Origin: Deltaproteobacteria bacterium
GTDB taxonomy: Bacteria > Desulfobacterota > Desulfuromonadia > Geobacterales > Geobacteraceae
DNA length: 46,076 nt
Direction: 5' to 3'
NCBI GenBank assembly: GCA_021847245.1
Contig: JAJZUC010000014.1
Span: 1 to 46,076 of the forward strand
The notes beneath the pieces are model-generated. The model did no database searches. It was not told where the DNA came from and was given only the letters and a program-made list of their open reading frames with translations. A program made the position numbers and the translations under genes. Positions 15,242 to 23,041 of the stretch are shown here, in pieces; the stretch's first letter is position 1; every line of letters begins with the position of its first letter.

Positions 15242-16928
15242 CCAGGTAAAGCAGCGCATCTGGGACCGCGAGGTCGAGGCGCTCCGCCAGCAGATCCAGG
15301 CGGCGGCCCGGCCGTTCCCCGATGACAGGAAGGCCCAGAAGGAACGGAAGAGCAGGGCTTCCCGCGACTTGGAGTTCTTCTGCCGCACCTACTTCCCGCA
15401 CTACTTCGCCAAGCCCGCGTCCAACCTGCACCGCTACTTCGCCAAGCGCTACCCGGCCATGATCGAGCGGGCGCTGGAGACTGGCCAGGGAGACAAAGAG
15501 GCCGACGCCGCCCCCCGGGGCAACGCCAAGAGCACCTGGACCACCTTCGGTCTGATCCTCTGGGCCACCGCGTACCGCAAGCGCCGCTACCCGCTCATTG
15601 TCTCCGAGACCCGGGGGCAGGCCGAGAGCTTTCTCTCCTTCATCAAGCTGGAGCTGGAGAGCAACGAACGGCTGCAGCAGGACTTCCCCGAGCTGGTGGG
15701 CGAAGGACCCGTCTGGCGGTCCGACCAGATCATCACCCGCAACGGCGTCAAGATTCAAGCCGCCGGGGCGGGGCAGAAACTGCGGGGCCTGCGCCACGGC
15801 AGCTGCCGGCCGGATCTCGTCGTCGGCGACGATCTGGAAAACGACGAATCGGTGGAGAGCCCCGAGCAGCGCAAGAAGCTGGAGAACTGGTTCTTTAAGG
15901 CGCTGATGAAGATCGGCCAGCCCGACACCGTCTACATCGTGGTCGGCACCATCCTCCACTACGACTCGCTCCTCTCCCGCCTCCTGGAGAAACCGGGCTG
16001 GAAGGGGCAGAAGTTCCGGGCCGTCATGCGGTGGTCCGGCGCCACCAGGCGCTGGGAGGAGTGGGAACGGATCTTCTCCGACCTCAGCGTGGGGAAGGAA
16101 GCGGCCGAGGCTGCGGCGGACAACTACTTCGAGACCCATCGGGAGGAGATGCTCCGGCATACCGAAGTGCTCTGGCCGGAGATGGAGCCCTACTACTACC
16201 TGATGAAGATGCGGGTCTCCGACGGCCCCGCCTTCTTCGAGAGCGAAAAGCAGAACGAACCCCTCAACCCCGAGGACCAGGTCTTTCTCGAAGAGTGGTT
16301 TCAGGACTGGGAGGAGGGCGAGGTTGATCTGGCGGGACTCCCCCACGCCGGCGCCTGCGACCCGTCCCTGGGAAAAAAGAACAAGCGCAACGACCCCTCG
16401 GCCATTCTGGGGGGCCGGATGAAGAACCGGATCCTCTACCTCGACATCGCCGATATCGAAAAGCGCGCCCCGGACCGGATCATGACCGACATCCTCGCCT
16501 ACCACGAGCGCGACCGCTTCGATAAGTTCGCGATGGAGGCGGTGCAGTTCCAGGAGTTCTTCGCCCGGCAGTTCGAGAAAGAGGCCCACGAAAAGGGGCT
16601 CACCATCAACCTGGAGACCGTGACCCCCAACGTGGATAAGGATCTCCGGATCATTCGCCTCCAGCCCTGGATCAAGAACGGCTGGATCAGGTTCTGTCCC
16701 GAGCACCGCGAGCTCAAGCGCCAGTTGATCTACTACCGGCCCAAAGGGCGCGGGGGGCATGACGACGGACCGGATGCCCTGGAGATGCTGCTGGCACTCT
16801 GCGAGGGGGGGCTGGTTCAGGCCACCTGCGCCAAGCCCGCCGCCGAGGAAACCGGGGGGAAACGCGAGAGCCTCATGGGCACTATGAGCCGGCTGGGCAG
16901 GATATTCGAGAGACGGAGAGCCGCATGA
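15228..16928 (+). CDS. Terminase large subunit (Mu gp28-like)
   Basis: The 566-residue DNA packaging motor has both expected domains. The ATPase has APRGNAKST at 95-103 (Walker A variant) and LVVGDDLEND at about 197-206 (Walker B and catalytic acid). The RNase H-like nuclease has D378 in ACDPSLGKKN and an acid pair near 511-515 in HDDGPDALEM. It cuts concatemeric or integrated DNA and pumps it through the portal at 16925. The stop overlaps the portal start. Confidence 0.9.
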   Translation: MPALSQVKQRIWDREVEALRQQIQAAARPFPDDRKAQKERKSRASRDLEFFCRTYFPHYFAKPASNLHRYFAKRYPAMIERALETGQGDKEADAAPRGNAKSTWTTFGLILWATAYRKRRYPLIVSETRGQAESFLSFIKLELESNERLQQDFPELVGEGPVWRSDQIITRNGVKIQAAGAGQKLRGLRHGSCRPDLVVGDDLENDESVESPEQRKKLENWFFKALMKIGQPDTVYIVVGTILHYDSLLSRLLEKPGWKGQKFRAVMRWSGATRRWEEWERIFSDLSVGKEAAEAAADNYFETHREEMLRHTEVLWPEMEPYYYLMKMRVSDGPAFFESEKQNEPLNPEDQVFLEEWFQDWEEGEVDLAGLPHAGACDPSLGKKNKRNDPSAILGGRMKNRILYLDIADIEKRAPDRIMTDILAYHERDRFDKFAMEAVQFQEFFARQFEKEAHEKGLTINLETVTPNVDKDLRIIRLQPWIKNGWIRFCPEHRELKRQLIYYRPKGRGGHDDGPDALEMLLALCEGGLVQATCAKPAAEETGGKRESLMGTMSRLGRIFERRRAA

Positions 16929-18370
16929 GCATCAAGACCTACATAGCCGAAAAGCTCTTCGGTGCGGTGATTGAGCAGAAGGTGGCCGAGCGTCTCCCCG
17001 CCGCCAGCGCCGGCAATGCCTCCGACATCCAGTGGCGCCGGCTCTCCGGCGACTCTCCCCGCGAGCTCCCCGTGGCCACGTGGCAGCGTCAGGTGGAGGT
17101 CTGCTACTGGCTCTGGAAGACCAATCCGCTCGCCAACTGGATCATCGAGACCCTCACCACCTTCACGGCCGGCAAGGGGTTCACCTACACCGCCAAGAAC
17201 GACGAGGTAAAGAAGCTCCTCGACGGCTTCTGGTTCGACCCGGTCAACCGGCTCGACATCAACCTGGAGCAGATGGTGCGCGAGCTCTTCCTCTTCGGGG
17301 TCCAGTGCTGGCCGTCGTTCCGGGGGGAGCAGACCGGCAGGGTGCGGCTGGGGATGATCGATCCGGCCCAGATCGTCGAGATCTACGCCGATCCCCAGAA
17401 CGCCAAAATCCTGATCGGCGTCAAGGTGCGGAACCTCCACTCGGCCCTCACTCTGACCTACCGCACCATCCTTCCCGGCGAGGCCGAGACGGTCCTTTCC
17501 GACGACGCCCGGCGGCTGCGCGAGGGGTGGACCGACGGCGAGTGTCTCCTGCACGCCATCAACCGCGTCTCCAACGACCCCTACGGCACCTCCGACATCT
17601 TCGTCCTGGCCGACTGGCTCGATGAGTACGAGGAGTTCGTCTACAACTACTCCAACAAGGCCCGCAAGCAGAACGCCTACATCTGGGACGTGGAAATCCA
17701 GGGGGGCGACGATGCCACCTGTCAGAAATTCGCCAACGACTACGCAGTGAAAGGTGATGGCGAGCTGCGGGCCCACAACGAAAAGGTGAAGTGGAGCGCC
17801 GTGGCTCCCAGCCTCCAGGCCATCGAACTCAAGGAGTCGGCCTCGGTGTTCCGCAACCACATCCTGGGCAACAAGTCCATACCCGAGCACTGGTACGGCG
17901 GCGGGGGCAACGTGAACCGCAACACGGCCAGCGAGTCGAATGAGCCGTTCTTCGCCCTGGTCGACAGCCGGCAGAACCTGATCAAGTTCATTATCGAGAG
18001 CATCTTCACCCACGTCATTCAAAGCGCCCTTGATGCCCGGTACCTGAACGTCTCCGAGGAAGAGGCCTTCGATTTCGCGGTGAACAAGCCCGAGGCCACC
18101 AACAGGGATCTCACCAAGATCTCCACCGCCGTGCGCGACATCGTCACCGCGATGGTGACCGCCGCCTCCCAGGGGTGGCTCGATCGGGAGAACGCCGTGA
18201 AGATGTTCGCTTTCGTGATTGCGCTGGTCGGTTTCGAGCTCGACCCCGAGGACGTCCTCGATGCCGAACCCGGATATGAGGATTACCAGGATCAGGGGTC
18301 AGGAACCGGGGACCAAGGACCGGGAAAAACCGAAAACGCGAAAAAGGCCCCTCTCGCCGGCCGAGGGTAA
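16925..18370 (+). CDS. Portal protein (Mu gp29 / DUF935 position)
   Basis: The 481-residue protein follows the large terminase with a 4-base overlap, the fixed place of the portal. It has the mixed alpha/beta layout of portals: an N-terminal wing (ATWQRQVEVCYWLWKTNPLA), a clip/stem region and HYDROPHOBIC helices such as LIKFIIESIFTHVIQSALDA. The C-terminus is a glycine/lysine-rich tail. A twelve-subunit ring at one capsid vertex is the known role of the family. Confidence 0.85.
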   Translation: MSIKTYIAEKLFGAVIEQKVAERLPAASAGNASDIQWRRLSGDSPRELPVATWQRQVEVCYWLWKTNPLANWIIETLTTFTAGKGFTYTAKNDEVKKLLDGFWFDPVNRLDINLEQMVRELFLFGVQCWPSFRGEQTGRVRLGMIDPAQIVEIYADPQNAKILIGVKVRNLHSALTLTYRTILPGEAETVLSDDARRLREGWTDGECLLHAINRVSNDPYGTSDIFVLADWLDEYEEFVYNYSNKARKQNAYIWDVEIQGGDDATCQKFANDYAVKGDGELRAHNEKVKWSAVAPSLQAIELKESASVFRNHILGNKSIPEHWYGGGGNVNRNTASESNEPFFALVDSRQNLIKFIIESIFTHVIQSALDARYLNVSEEEAFDFAVNKPEATNRDLTKISTAVRDIVTAMVTAASQGWLDRENAVKMFAFVIALVGFELDPEDVLDAEPGYEDYQDQGSGTGDQGPGKTENAKKAPLAGRG

Positions 18371-18470
18371 AAAACGGGGTCGTTGTAGGGTTGAGCCGTT
18401 GACACCCTGTTATAAACCGATTGCGGCCCAATTTCGGGCAAGCGCGTAGCTCACTGCAGAGGTAAGAGGG
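18371..18470. other. 100-base gap between portal and head morphogenesis genes
   Basis: The only sizeable gap inside the head block. It contains TTGACA and TATAAA, but only 6 bases apart, so no standard promoter could be built from them. GAGGTAAGAGG near the 3' end is the ribosome site for the next gene. Nothing else was recognised. Confidence 0.3.
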
Positions 18471-19343
18471 ATGCCAAAGGTCACTGCCACACTCCAGCAG
18501 CTCCTCACCTCCAAGATCAAGGGGGAGCTGCTGGGCGCCGAGCGGATCATGAAGATCATGGCCGAGCTCAAGCGTCAGGTGCTGGTGGAACTGGCCACCG
18601 CCCCGGGCGGATCGTTCGGCACCGCCCGGCTGCAGCAGACCCTGGCCGCCATCGACGCCCACCTGGCCACGTGGGAAACCCGGACGCGGAGCGAGGCGGC
18701 CGGGCTCCTCGAGTCCTCCTGGGAGGCGGGCAAGGAACTGCTGCCGGCAATGGCCGAGGCCGCCGGGATGCAGGTGGGACGGTTCTGGATCTCCACCGCC
18801 CAACTCGACGCGCTCAAGGATTTCGCCCTGGGGCGCTTCGCCCATGTGCGCACCGACGCCTCCGCCCGGATCCGCGCCGAAGTCACCCTGGGGATCCTGG
18901 GCCAGAAGACGCCACAGGAGGTGACCGCCGCCGTAGCCGGCGAGCTGGGGAGCCCGTCGATCTTCAAGAGCATTGAGGCCCGGGCCGAGACCATCACCAA
19001 GACCGAGATGGGACGGGCCTACAGCATGGCCACCCAGAAAAGCCTGGAGGCGTCCACGGACGTGCTGCCGGAACTGCAGAAGATGTGGCTCCACGCCGGC
19101 CACCCCAAGCGGGCGCGGATCTACCACCTGAACATCCACGGTCTTACGGTCCCCATCGCCGAGAGGTTTCTCGTGGGAAACATCGGCATGATGTACCCCC
19201 GGGACCCCACGGCCCCGGCCAGCGAGGTCATCAACTGCGGCTGCACCCATGTGCCGTACATGGCCGAGTGGGGATCGAAAAAAGAGTTTCTGACGAGCTG
19301 GGACAAAGCACAAAAGGCGGCGAACAGCCGGAAAGGAGCATGA
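18471..19343 (+). CDS. Head morphogenesis protein (MuF/SPP1 gp7 type)
   Basis: The 290-residue protein has a helical N-terminus and the family's C-terminal signature: TKTEMGRAYSMATQ followed by LHAGHPKRARIYHLNIHG and ending in VINCGCTHVPY (the C-x-C close to the end). Such minor head proteins ride with the portal and enter the capsid during assembly. A GAGGTAAGAGG site precedes the start. It lies between portal and capsid as expected. Confidence 0.85.
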   Translation: MPKVTATLQQLLTSKIKGELLGAERIMKIMAELKRQVLVELATAPGGSFGTARLQQTLAAIDAHLATWETRTRSEAAGLLESSWEAGKELLPAMAEAAGMQVGRFWISTAQLDALKDFALGRFAHVRTDASARIRAEVTLGILGQKTPQEVTAAVAGELGSPSIFKSIEARAETITKTEMGRAYSMATQKSLEASTDVLPELQKMWLHAGHPKRARIYHLNIHGLTVPIAERFLVGNIGMMYPRDPTAPASEVINCGCTHVPYMAEWGSKKEFLTSWDKAQKAANSRKGA

Positions 19344-19346
19344 CCA

Positions 19347-19559
19347 ATGGCAACAAAACCGATTGATGCGAAATTTCTCAAGGGGCTCGTCTTCCGTAGC
19401 TCCGAACCCCAGAAGACCGAGGAAGGGACGCGCCACGCCCCTACCAAGCGCGACCTGGAGCCGGCCGATGTCCTCGACTGGAAGGACAACGGCGCCACCA
19501 TCACCATCGTCACCGCCGACGGCCAGAAGCACACGGTGGACAAGAAAGCGAAGGAATAG
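19347..19559 (+). CDS. Small head-region protein, unknown function
   Basis: 70 residues, four bases after the morphogenesis gene. The C-terminal part (DWKDNGATITIVTADGQKHT) is a beta hairpin pattern as in small capsid or decoration proteins. The N-terminus is polar. No family recognised; a role as decoration or scaffold aid is inferred from position. Confidence 0.55.
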   Translation: MATKPIDAKFLKGLVFRSSEPQKTEEGTRHAPTKRDLEPADVLDWKDNGATITIVTADGQKHTVDKKAKE

Positions 19560-19570
19560 GGAGGTAACCA

Positions 19571-21847
19571 GTGAAGGGAAAGAACAAGGGACAGATGAGC
19601 TTCGGCGAGATCCGCGACATGGTCTGCATGGCCGTCTGCGCCAAGGAGGGAGCCGACTACTCCTGCTACATCGTCGAGATGTTCTCCGACTCGGTCGTCT
19701 ACGAGTCGCAGGGCAAGGACGGGATGAGCAAATGCTACCAGCGCTCCTACGCCATTGCCGACGGCGAGGTGACCCTGGGCGAGGCGGTCGAGGTCGAAAA
19801 GCAGGTGGAGTACGTGCCGATCAAGGCTGCCGCCGAGATCATGGCGGCCGCCGGTGCGGACTCCTCCGGCTCTGTCTGGCGGGTGCGGGTGATCGGCTGG
19901 GGGCCGGACAAGCAGGGCCGCATCGACTGGCAGCGCGAACCGCTGGTGGCGGCGCTCCCCCTGTTCGACGGGGCCAAGGTCTTCGCCCTCAACGACTCCC
20001 AGCACATGGACCCGGCCAAGGCGAAAAAGTTCGGCAAATCATCCCGCGAGATGGTGGGAGCACTTTCCCAGCCCGAGGTCTGCCCGGACGGGATTTACGC
20101 CAGCCTGGTAATCCTCCCCTCGGCAGCTTGGCTGCAGGCAGACCTGAAAGCTTGCGAGGCGCGCAACATCCCCTATGTCTACGGCCTGTCGGTAGACGTG
20201 GGGGCGACGACAAGGGAATCCGTGGTCGCGGGCAAGCGGATGATCGCACCCGTCAAAATCGGCTCCGTCCAGGTGGACGTGGTCTACGACCCGGTTGGCA
20301 AAGGGGAATTTCTACAGCAACTGGCCGCTGCGAGGCAGAGCCAGGAGGAGGAAAACGAGATGAAGCGTGAACAGCTCGTGGCCGCCCTGAGAAGCAAGCG
20401 GCCGGACGTCTATGCCGCGCACCAGGCGGGCATCGACAGTGGGACCATAACCGATGAGCAGATCCTCGATCTGCTGGCCGCCGACCCGACCGACCTGGCC
20501 GCCCGCATTCAGGCCGCAGTAGCCACGGCCGTCGAGCCGCTCAACAGGGAGACCCAGCTCCAGGCGTCGCGGATCATGGTCACGACCGTCCTGGCGGCGT
20601 CAAAATTGCCGGAGTCCACCCAGGCGAAACTAAAGAAACGGTTTGCCGACCAGCTGGTCGACGAGGCGACGCTGCAGGCCGCCATCCAGGCCGAGAAGGA
20701 GGACATCGATGCCCTCACCGCTTCCGGCCGGGTGATCGCCGTCGGTGACGTGCGGGTGGGCTACGAGAGCGGCGACAAATTGCAGGCCGCCTTCGACCAG
20801 ATGCTCGGCGTTCGGGTCGCCGACGACCTGCGGGGGATCCGGCCGTTCACCTCGCTGCGCGCCGCCTATGTGGAGATGACTGGCGACACCGACGTGACCG
20901 GGGTTATCACCCCCGAAAACGCGCGCCGGCTTCAGGCGGCCTACGGCGACGCCAGTTTCGCCTATGTGCTGGGCAATACCCTATACCGCCGGGTGGCCCA
21001 GGACTACCGGGAGTACAGCGACTATGGCGTCTCCATCGTCGTTGGGAGCAACATCCGCAACGCCCGGGACTTCCGTAAGCTGGAGACCATCAGGATCGGT
21101 TACTACAGCGATCTTCCCACCGTCGACACCGACACCCAGGATTATCCGGATCTGGGCGAGGTCTCCGACGAGCAGGTGGAATACGCCCTGGCGGAACGGG
21201 GCGGCATCATCACCATCAAGCGCCGTACCATCATCAACGATGACCTGCGCGTGGTCGAGCGGATCGTCAGCCGCCTGGGCCGCGGTGCCCGCCGGGGCCT
21301 GGCCCGGGTGGTCTGGAACCCCTTCATCAACAACGCCACGTATAAGGGAGACAATAAGGCGATCTTCCACGCCGACCACGGCAACCTCGGCTCCACCGCC
21401 TACGGCGTCACCTCGGCTCTGGCCGCAAAGACCGCCATGTTCCAGCAGACCGAACCCAACAGCGGCGAGCGACTGGGCCTGCGGCCGGTATGCGTCTGCT
21501 TCCCGGCGGAACTGTTCGGGATCGTCTCCAACGTCAACAACTTCACCCCCCAGGCCGTGGCGGTGGAAAACGGCAACTCCATGTACGGCTTCTTTAAGCC
21601 GGAGGGGCTCCACCAGAACATCTTCATGACCGATGCCAATGACTGGATGATGTTCGCCGATCCAAACGAGGTCGAGATCGTGGAGCTCGCCTTCCTCAAC
21701 GGCCAGCAGGAACCGCAGATGTTCATCGCCAACAACCCGACCCAGGGCCAGATGTTCCTAAACGGCGGCCTGCAGTACAAGATCACCCACGATTACAACG
21801 CCGAAGTGGTCGACTACCGCGGCGCCTACAAGGCCGTGGTGGCGTAA
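19571..21847 (+). CDS. Fused protease-scaffold and major capsid protein (Mu I + T)
   Basis: This 758-residue protein joins two Mu genes. Residues up to about 260 look like the Mu gpI protease-scaffold (GADSSGSVWRVRVIGWG, LFDGAKVFALNDSQHMDP). A charged helical linker (QEEENEMKREQLVAALRSKR) follows. The part from about 400 on is the HK97-fold capsid type of gpT (FTSLRAAYVEMTGDTDVTG, VVWNPFINNATYKGDN, MYGFFKPEGL). The protease would cut itself away after assembly. A fusion of this kind means scaffold and capsid are made in equal amounts, unless an internal start gives extra capsid. Confidence 0.85.
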   Translation: MKGKNKGQMSFGEIRDMVCMAVCAKEGADYSCYIVEMFSDSVVYESQGKDGMSKCYQRSYAIADGEVTLGEAVEVEKQVEYVPIKAAAEIMAAAGADSSGSVWRVRVIGWGPDKQGRIDWQREPLVAALPLFDGAKVFALNDSQHMDPAKAKKFGKSSREMVGALSQPEVCPDGIYASLVILPSAAWLQADLKACEARNIPYVYGLSVDVGATTRESVVAGKRMIAPVKIGSVQVDVVYDPVGKGEFLQQLAAARQSQEEENEMKREQLVAALRSKRPDVYAAHQAGIDSGTITDEQILDLLAADPTDLAARIQAAVATAVEPLNRETQLQASRIMVTTVLAASKLPESTQAKLKKRFADQLVDEATLQAAIQAEKEDIDALTASGRVIAVGDVRVGYESGDKLQAAFDQMLGVRVADDLRGIRPFTSLRAAYVEMTGDTDVTGVITPENARRLQAAYGDASFAYVLGNTLYRRVAQDYREYSDYGVSIVVGSNIRNARDFRKLETIRIGYYSDLPTVDTDTQDYPDLGEVSDEQVEYALAERGGIITIKRRTIINDDLRVVERIVSRLGRGARRGLARVVWNPFINNATYKGDNKAIFHADHGNLGSTAYGVTSALAAKTAMFQQTEPNSGERLGLRPVCVCFPAELFGIVSNVNNFTPQAVAVENGNSMYGFFKPEGLHQNIFMTDANDWMMFADPNEVEIVELAFLNGQQEPQMFIANNPTQGQMFLNGGLQYKITHDYNAEVVDYRGAYKAVVA

Positions 21848-21861
21848 CCATTAACCACACA

Positions 21862-21887
21862 GGCGGGGCGGCCCTGTCCGCCTCGCC
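21862..21887 (+). terminator. GC stem-loop after the capsid gene
   Basis: GGCGGGGCGG (21862-21871) pairs with CCGCCTCGCC (21878-21887) with one mismatch and a 6-base loop, then TTC. It may be a partial terminator that lowers expression downstream of the highly expressed capsid gene. Confidence 0.4.
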
Positions 21888-21904
21888 TTCAGGAGGAAAG
21901 CGAT

Positions 21905-22360
21905 ATGAAGAAACTGTGCAGTCTCTTGTCTCTCATGACCCTGGTGGCGTTTGTGGCGTTTGGTGCCTCCGGGCTCTTCGCCGCCACGGCCAACCCGTCG
22001 CCGGCCTCGCCGGGCTACACCCCGATGGTGATCCCCATCATGGGGACCTACAGCTCCAACCAGAGCGTGGTGAAGTGGAAGGCGCCCGCCGGCTACCGGG
22101 TGGTGCACGCCTCGGCTACCGCCCGGGCCGTTACCGGCACCAGCCCCACGCTCACGGTGGATCTCAAGAGCGGCGCTACCTCCATGTTCTCCTCGCCCAT
22201 CAGCGTTACGGCCGGCACCATCACCGACGCCGTTCTGGGCACGGCACCCAACATCGCCGACGAGAGCACCGTCAGCGTCGACTTCGCCAAGGGGGGGAGC
22301 TACTCGTCCGGGCAGGGGTGGAAGGACATTACACTGTTCCTGTTCCTGAAACGACGGTAG
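21905..22360 (+). CDS. Putative exported structural or decoration protein
   Basis: The 151-residue protein starts with a typical Sec signal peptide: MKK, a hydrophobic core (LSLMTLVAFVAFGASGLF) and an AAT-type cleavage site around residue 27. The rest is beta-rich and serine/threonine-rich (YTPMVIPIMGTYSSNQSVVK, SVTAGTITDAVLGTA), like phage surface beta-sandwich proteins. It lies right after the capsid gene with an AGGAGG site. A signal peptide on a head-region gene is unusual; a decoration protein or a periplasmic protein acting on superinfection are both possible. Confidence 0.55.
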   Translation: MKKLCSLLSLMTLVAFVAFGASGLFAATANPSPASPGYTPMVIPIMGTYSSNQSVVKWKAPAGYRVVHASATARAVTGTSPTLTVDLKSGATSMFSSPISVTAGTITDAVLGTAPNIADESTVSVDFAKGGSYSSGQGWKDITLFLFLKRR

Positions 22361-22386
22361 CCGGAATCAAGGAATGTTTGAACAAA

Positions 22387-22406
22387 GGGGGGGCTGCCGC
22401 CCCCCC
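22387..22406 (+). repeat. Stem-loop in the gap after the exported protein
   Basis: GGGGGGGC (22387-22394) pairs perfectly with GCCCCCCC (22399-22406) around TGCC. It sits between two genes and may act as a transcription brake or RNA-stability element. The long G- and C-runs are also prone to slippage. Confidence 0.4.
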
Positions 22407-22431
22407 CTGCAGTACTGCCACGGAGGGCGGT

Positions 22432-22659
22432 ATGCATGTCGAGATGGGGTGTCACAACAAGGAATGCCCGGAGCATCTGCTCCGCACCACCGATGAGCTC
22501 ATCCGGATGGTAGGCGACGGCCGCCTCTCCTGGTACCGCGACCGGCTGAACCAGCAGGTGCGGCTCTGCCGCTGCTGCGGTGAGGCGGTGCGGCTCGTGA
22601 CCGACACGCTCTACGGCATCAATTACGATCTGATCCTCGGGTCGAAACAAGGAGGCTAG
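22432..22659 (+). CDS. Small cysteine-rich (zinc-binding) protein
   Basis: 75 residues from ATG 22432, preceded by GGAGG 5 bases upstream. Cysteines are grouped in two clusters, CHNKECPEH and CRCCGEAV, about 45 residues apart, which suggests a zinc finger. It is different from the Mu Com protein. It runs up to the next gene with 1 base between. Unknown function in the target/head block. Confidence 0.55.
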   Translation: MHVEMGCHNKECPEHLLRTTDELIRMVGDGRLSWYRDRLNQQVRLCRCCGEAVRLVTDTLYGINYDLILGSKQGG

Positions 22660-22660
22660 G

Positions 22661-23041
22661 ATGTTTTCCGCTGATTTATCCCGTCCGCGCGAACCCTTTT
22701 ACGCAGGGCAGTTTCTGTTGACAGAGGAAATAGTGCCTGATGCCGTTGCGTTGGTCCCTGCCGCAAAATCGACCAGTGGGTGGATTGATTGCCGCGCGTT
22801 CTCTGCCCTTGCCGGGGTCAATATCTCCGACCAGCCCACCAGAATGACGCTGCGGTTCTCCAGCGATCAGACCAACATCGATTACATCTGGCAGCAGGAT
22901 TTTGCCGTCGGAGACACGATTAATTCGGCATTTGCCGCCGTCGAGGTGGTGACGGACTATGTCCAGATCGAAATCGAAAACCGTGGAGTAGCGCCTGAGA
23001 CTGCCCGGAGAACCCGGCTGTTGGGAAGGAAGGTGAGCTGA
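22661..23041 (+). CDS. Beta-rich protein upstream of the DGR target
   Basis: 126 residues with an alternating hydrophobic pattern suited to a beta sandwich (MTLRFSSDQTNIDYIWQQDF, VVTDYVQIEIENRGVAPE). It stops in a TGATG overlap with the variable target gene, so the two are translationally coupled and may form one structure, for example a base or adaptor for the displayed lectin-like domain. The ribosome site is GGAGG. No named family recognised. Confidence 0.6.
   Translation: MFSADLSRPREPFYAGQFLLTEEIVPDAVALVPAAKSTSGWIDCRAFSALAGVNISDQPTRMTLRFSSDQTNIDYIWQQDFAVGDTINSAFAAVEVVTDYVQIEIENRGVAPETARRTRLLGRKVS

Noticed and set aside
14988-16760. A 590-codon minus-strand frame over the terminase genes
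   Set aside because: Opposite terminase ATPase and nuclease motifs; low-complexity translation typical of an antisense shadow.
18390-18420. Promoter TTGACA with TATAAA before the head morphogenesis gene
   Set aside because: The two boxes are only 6 bases apart, far from the 16-18 needed.
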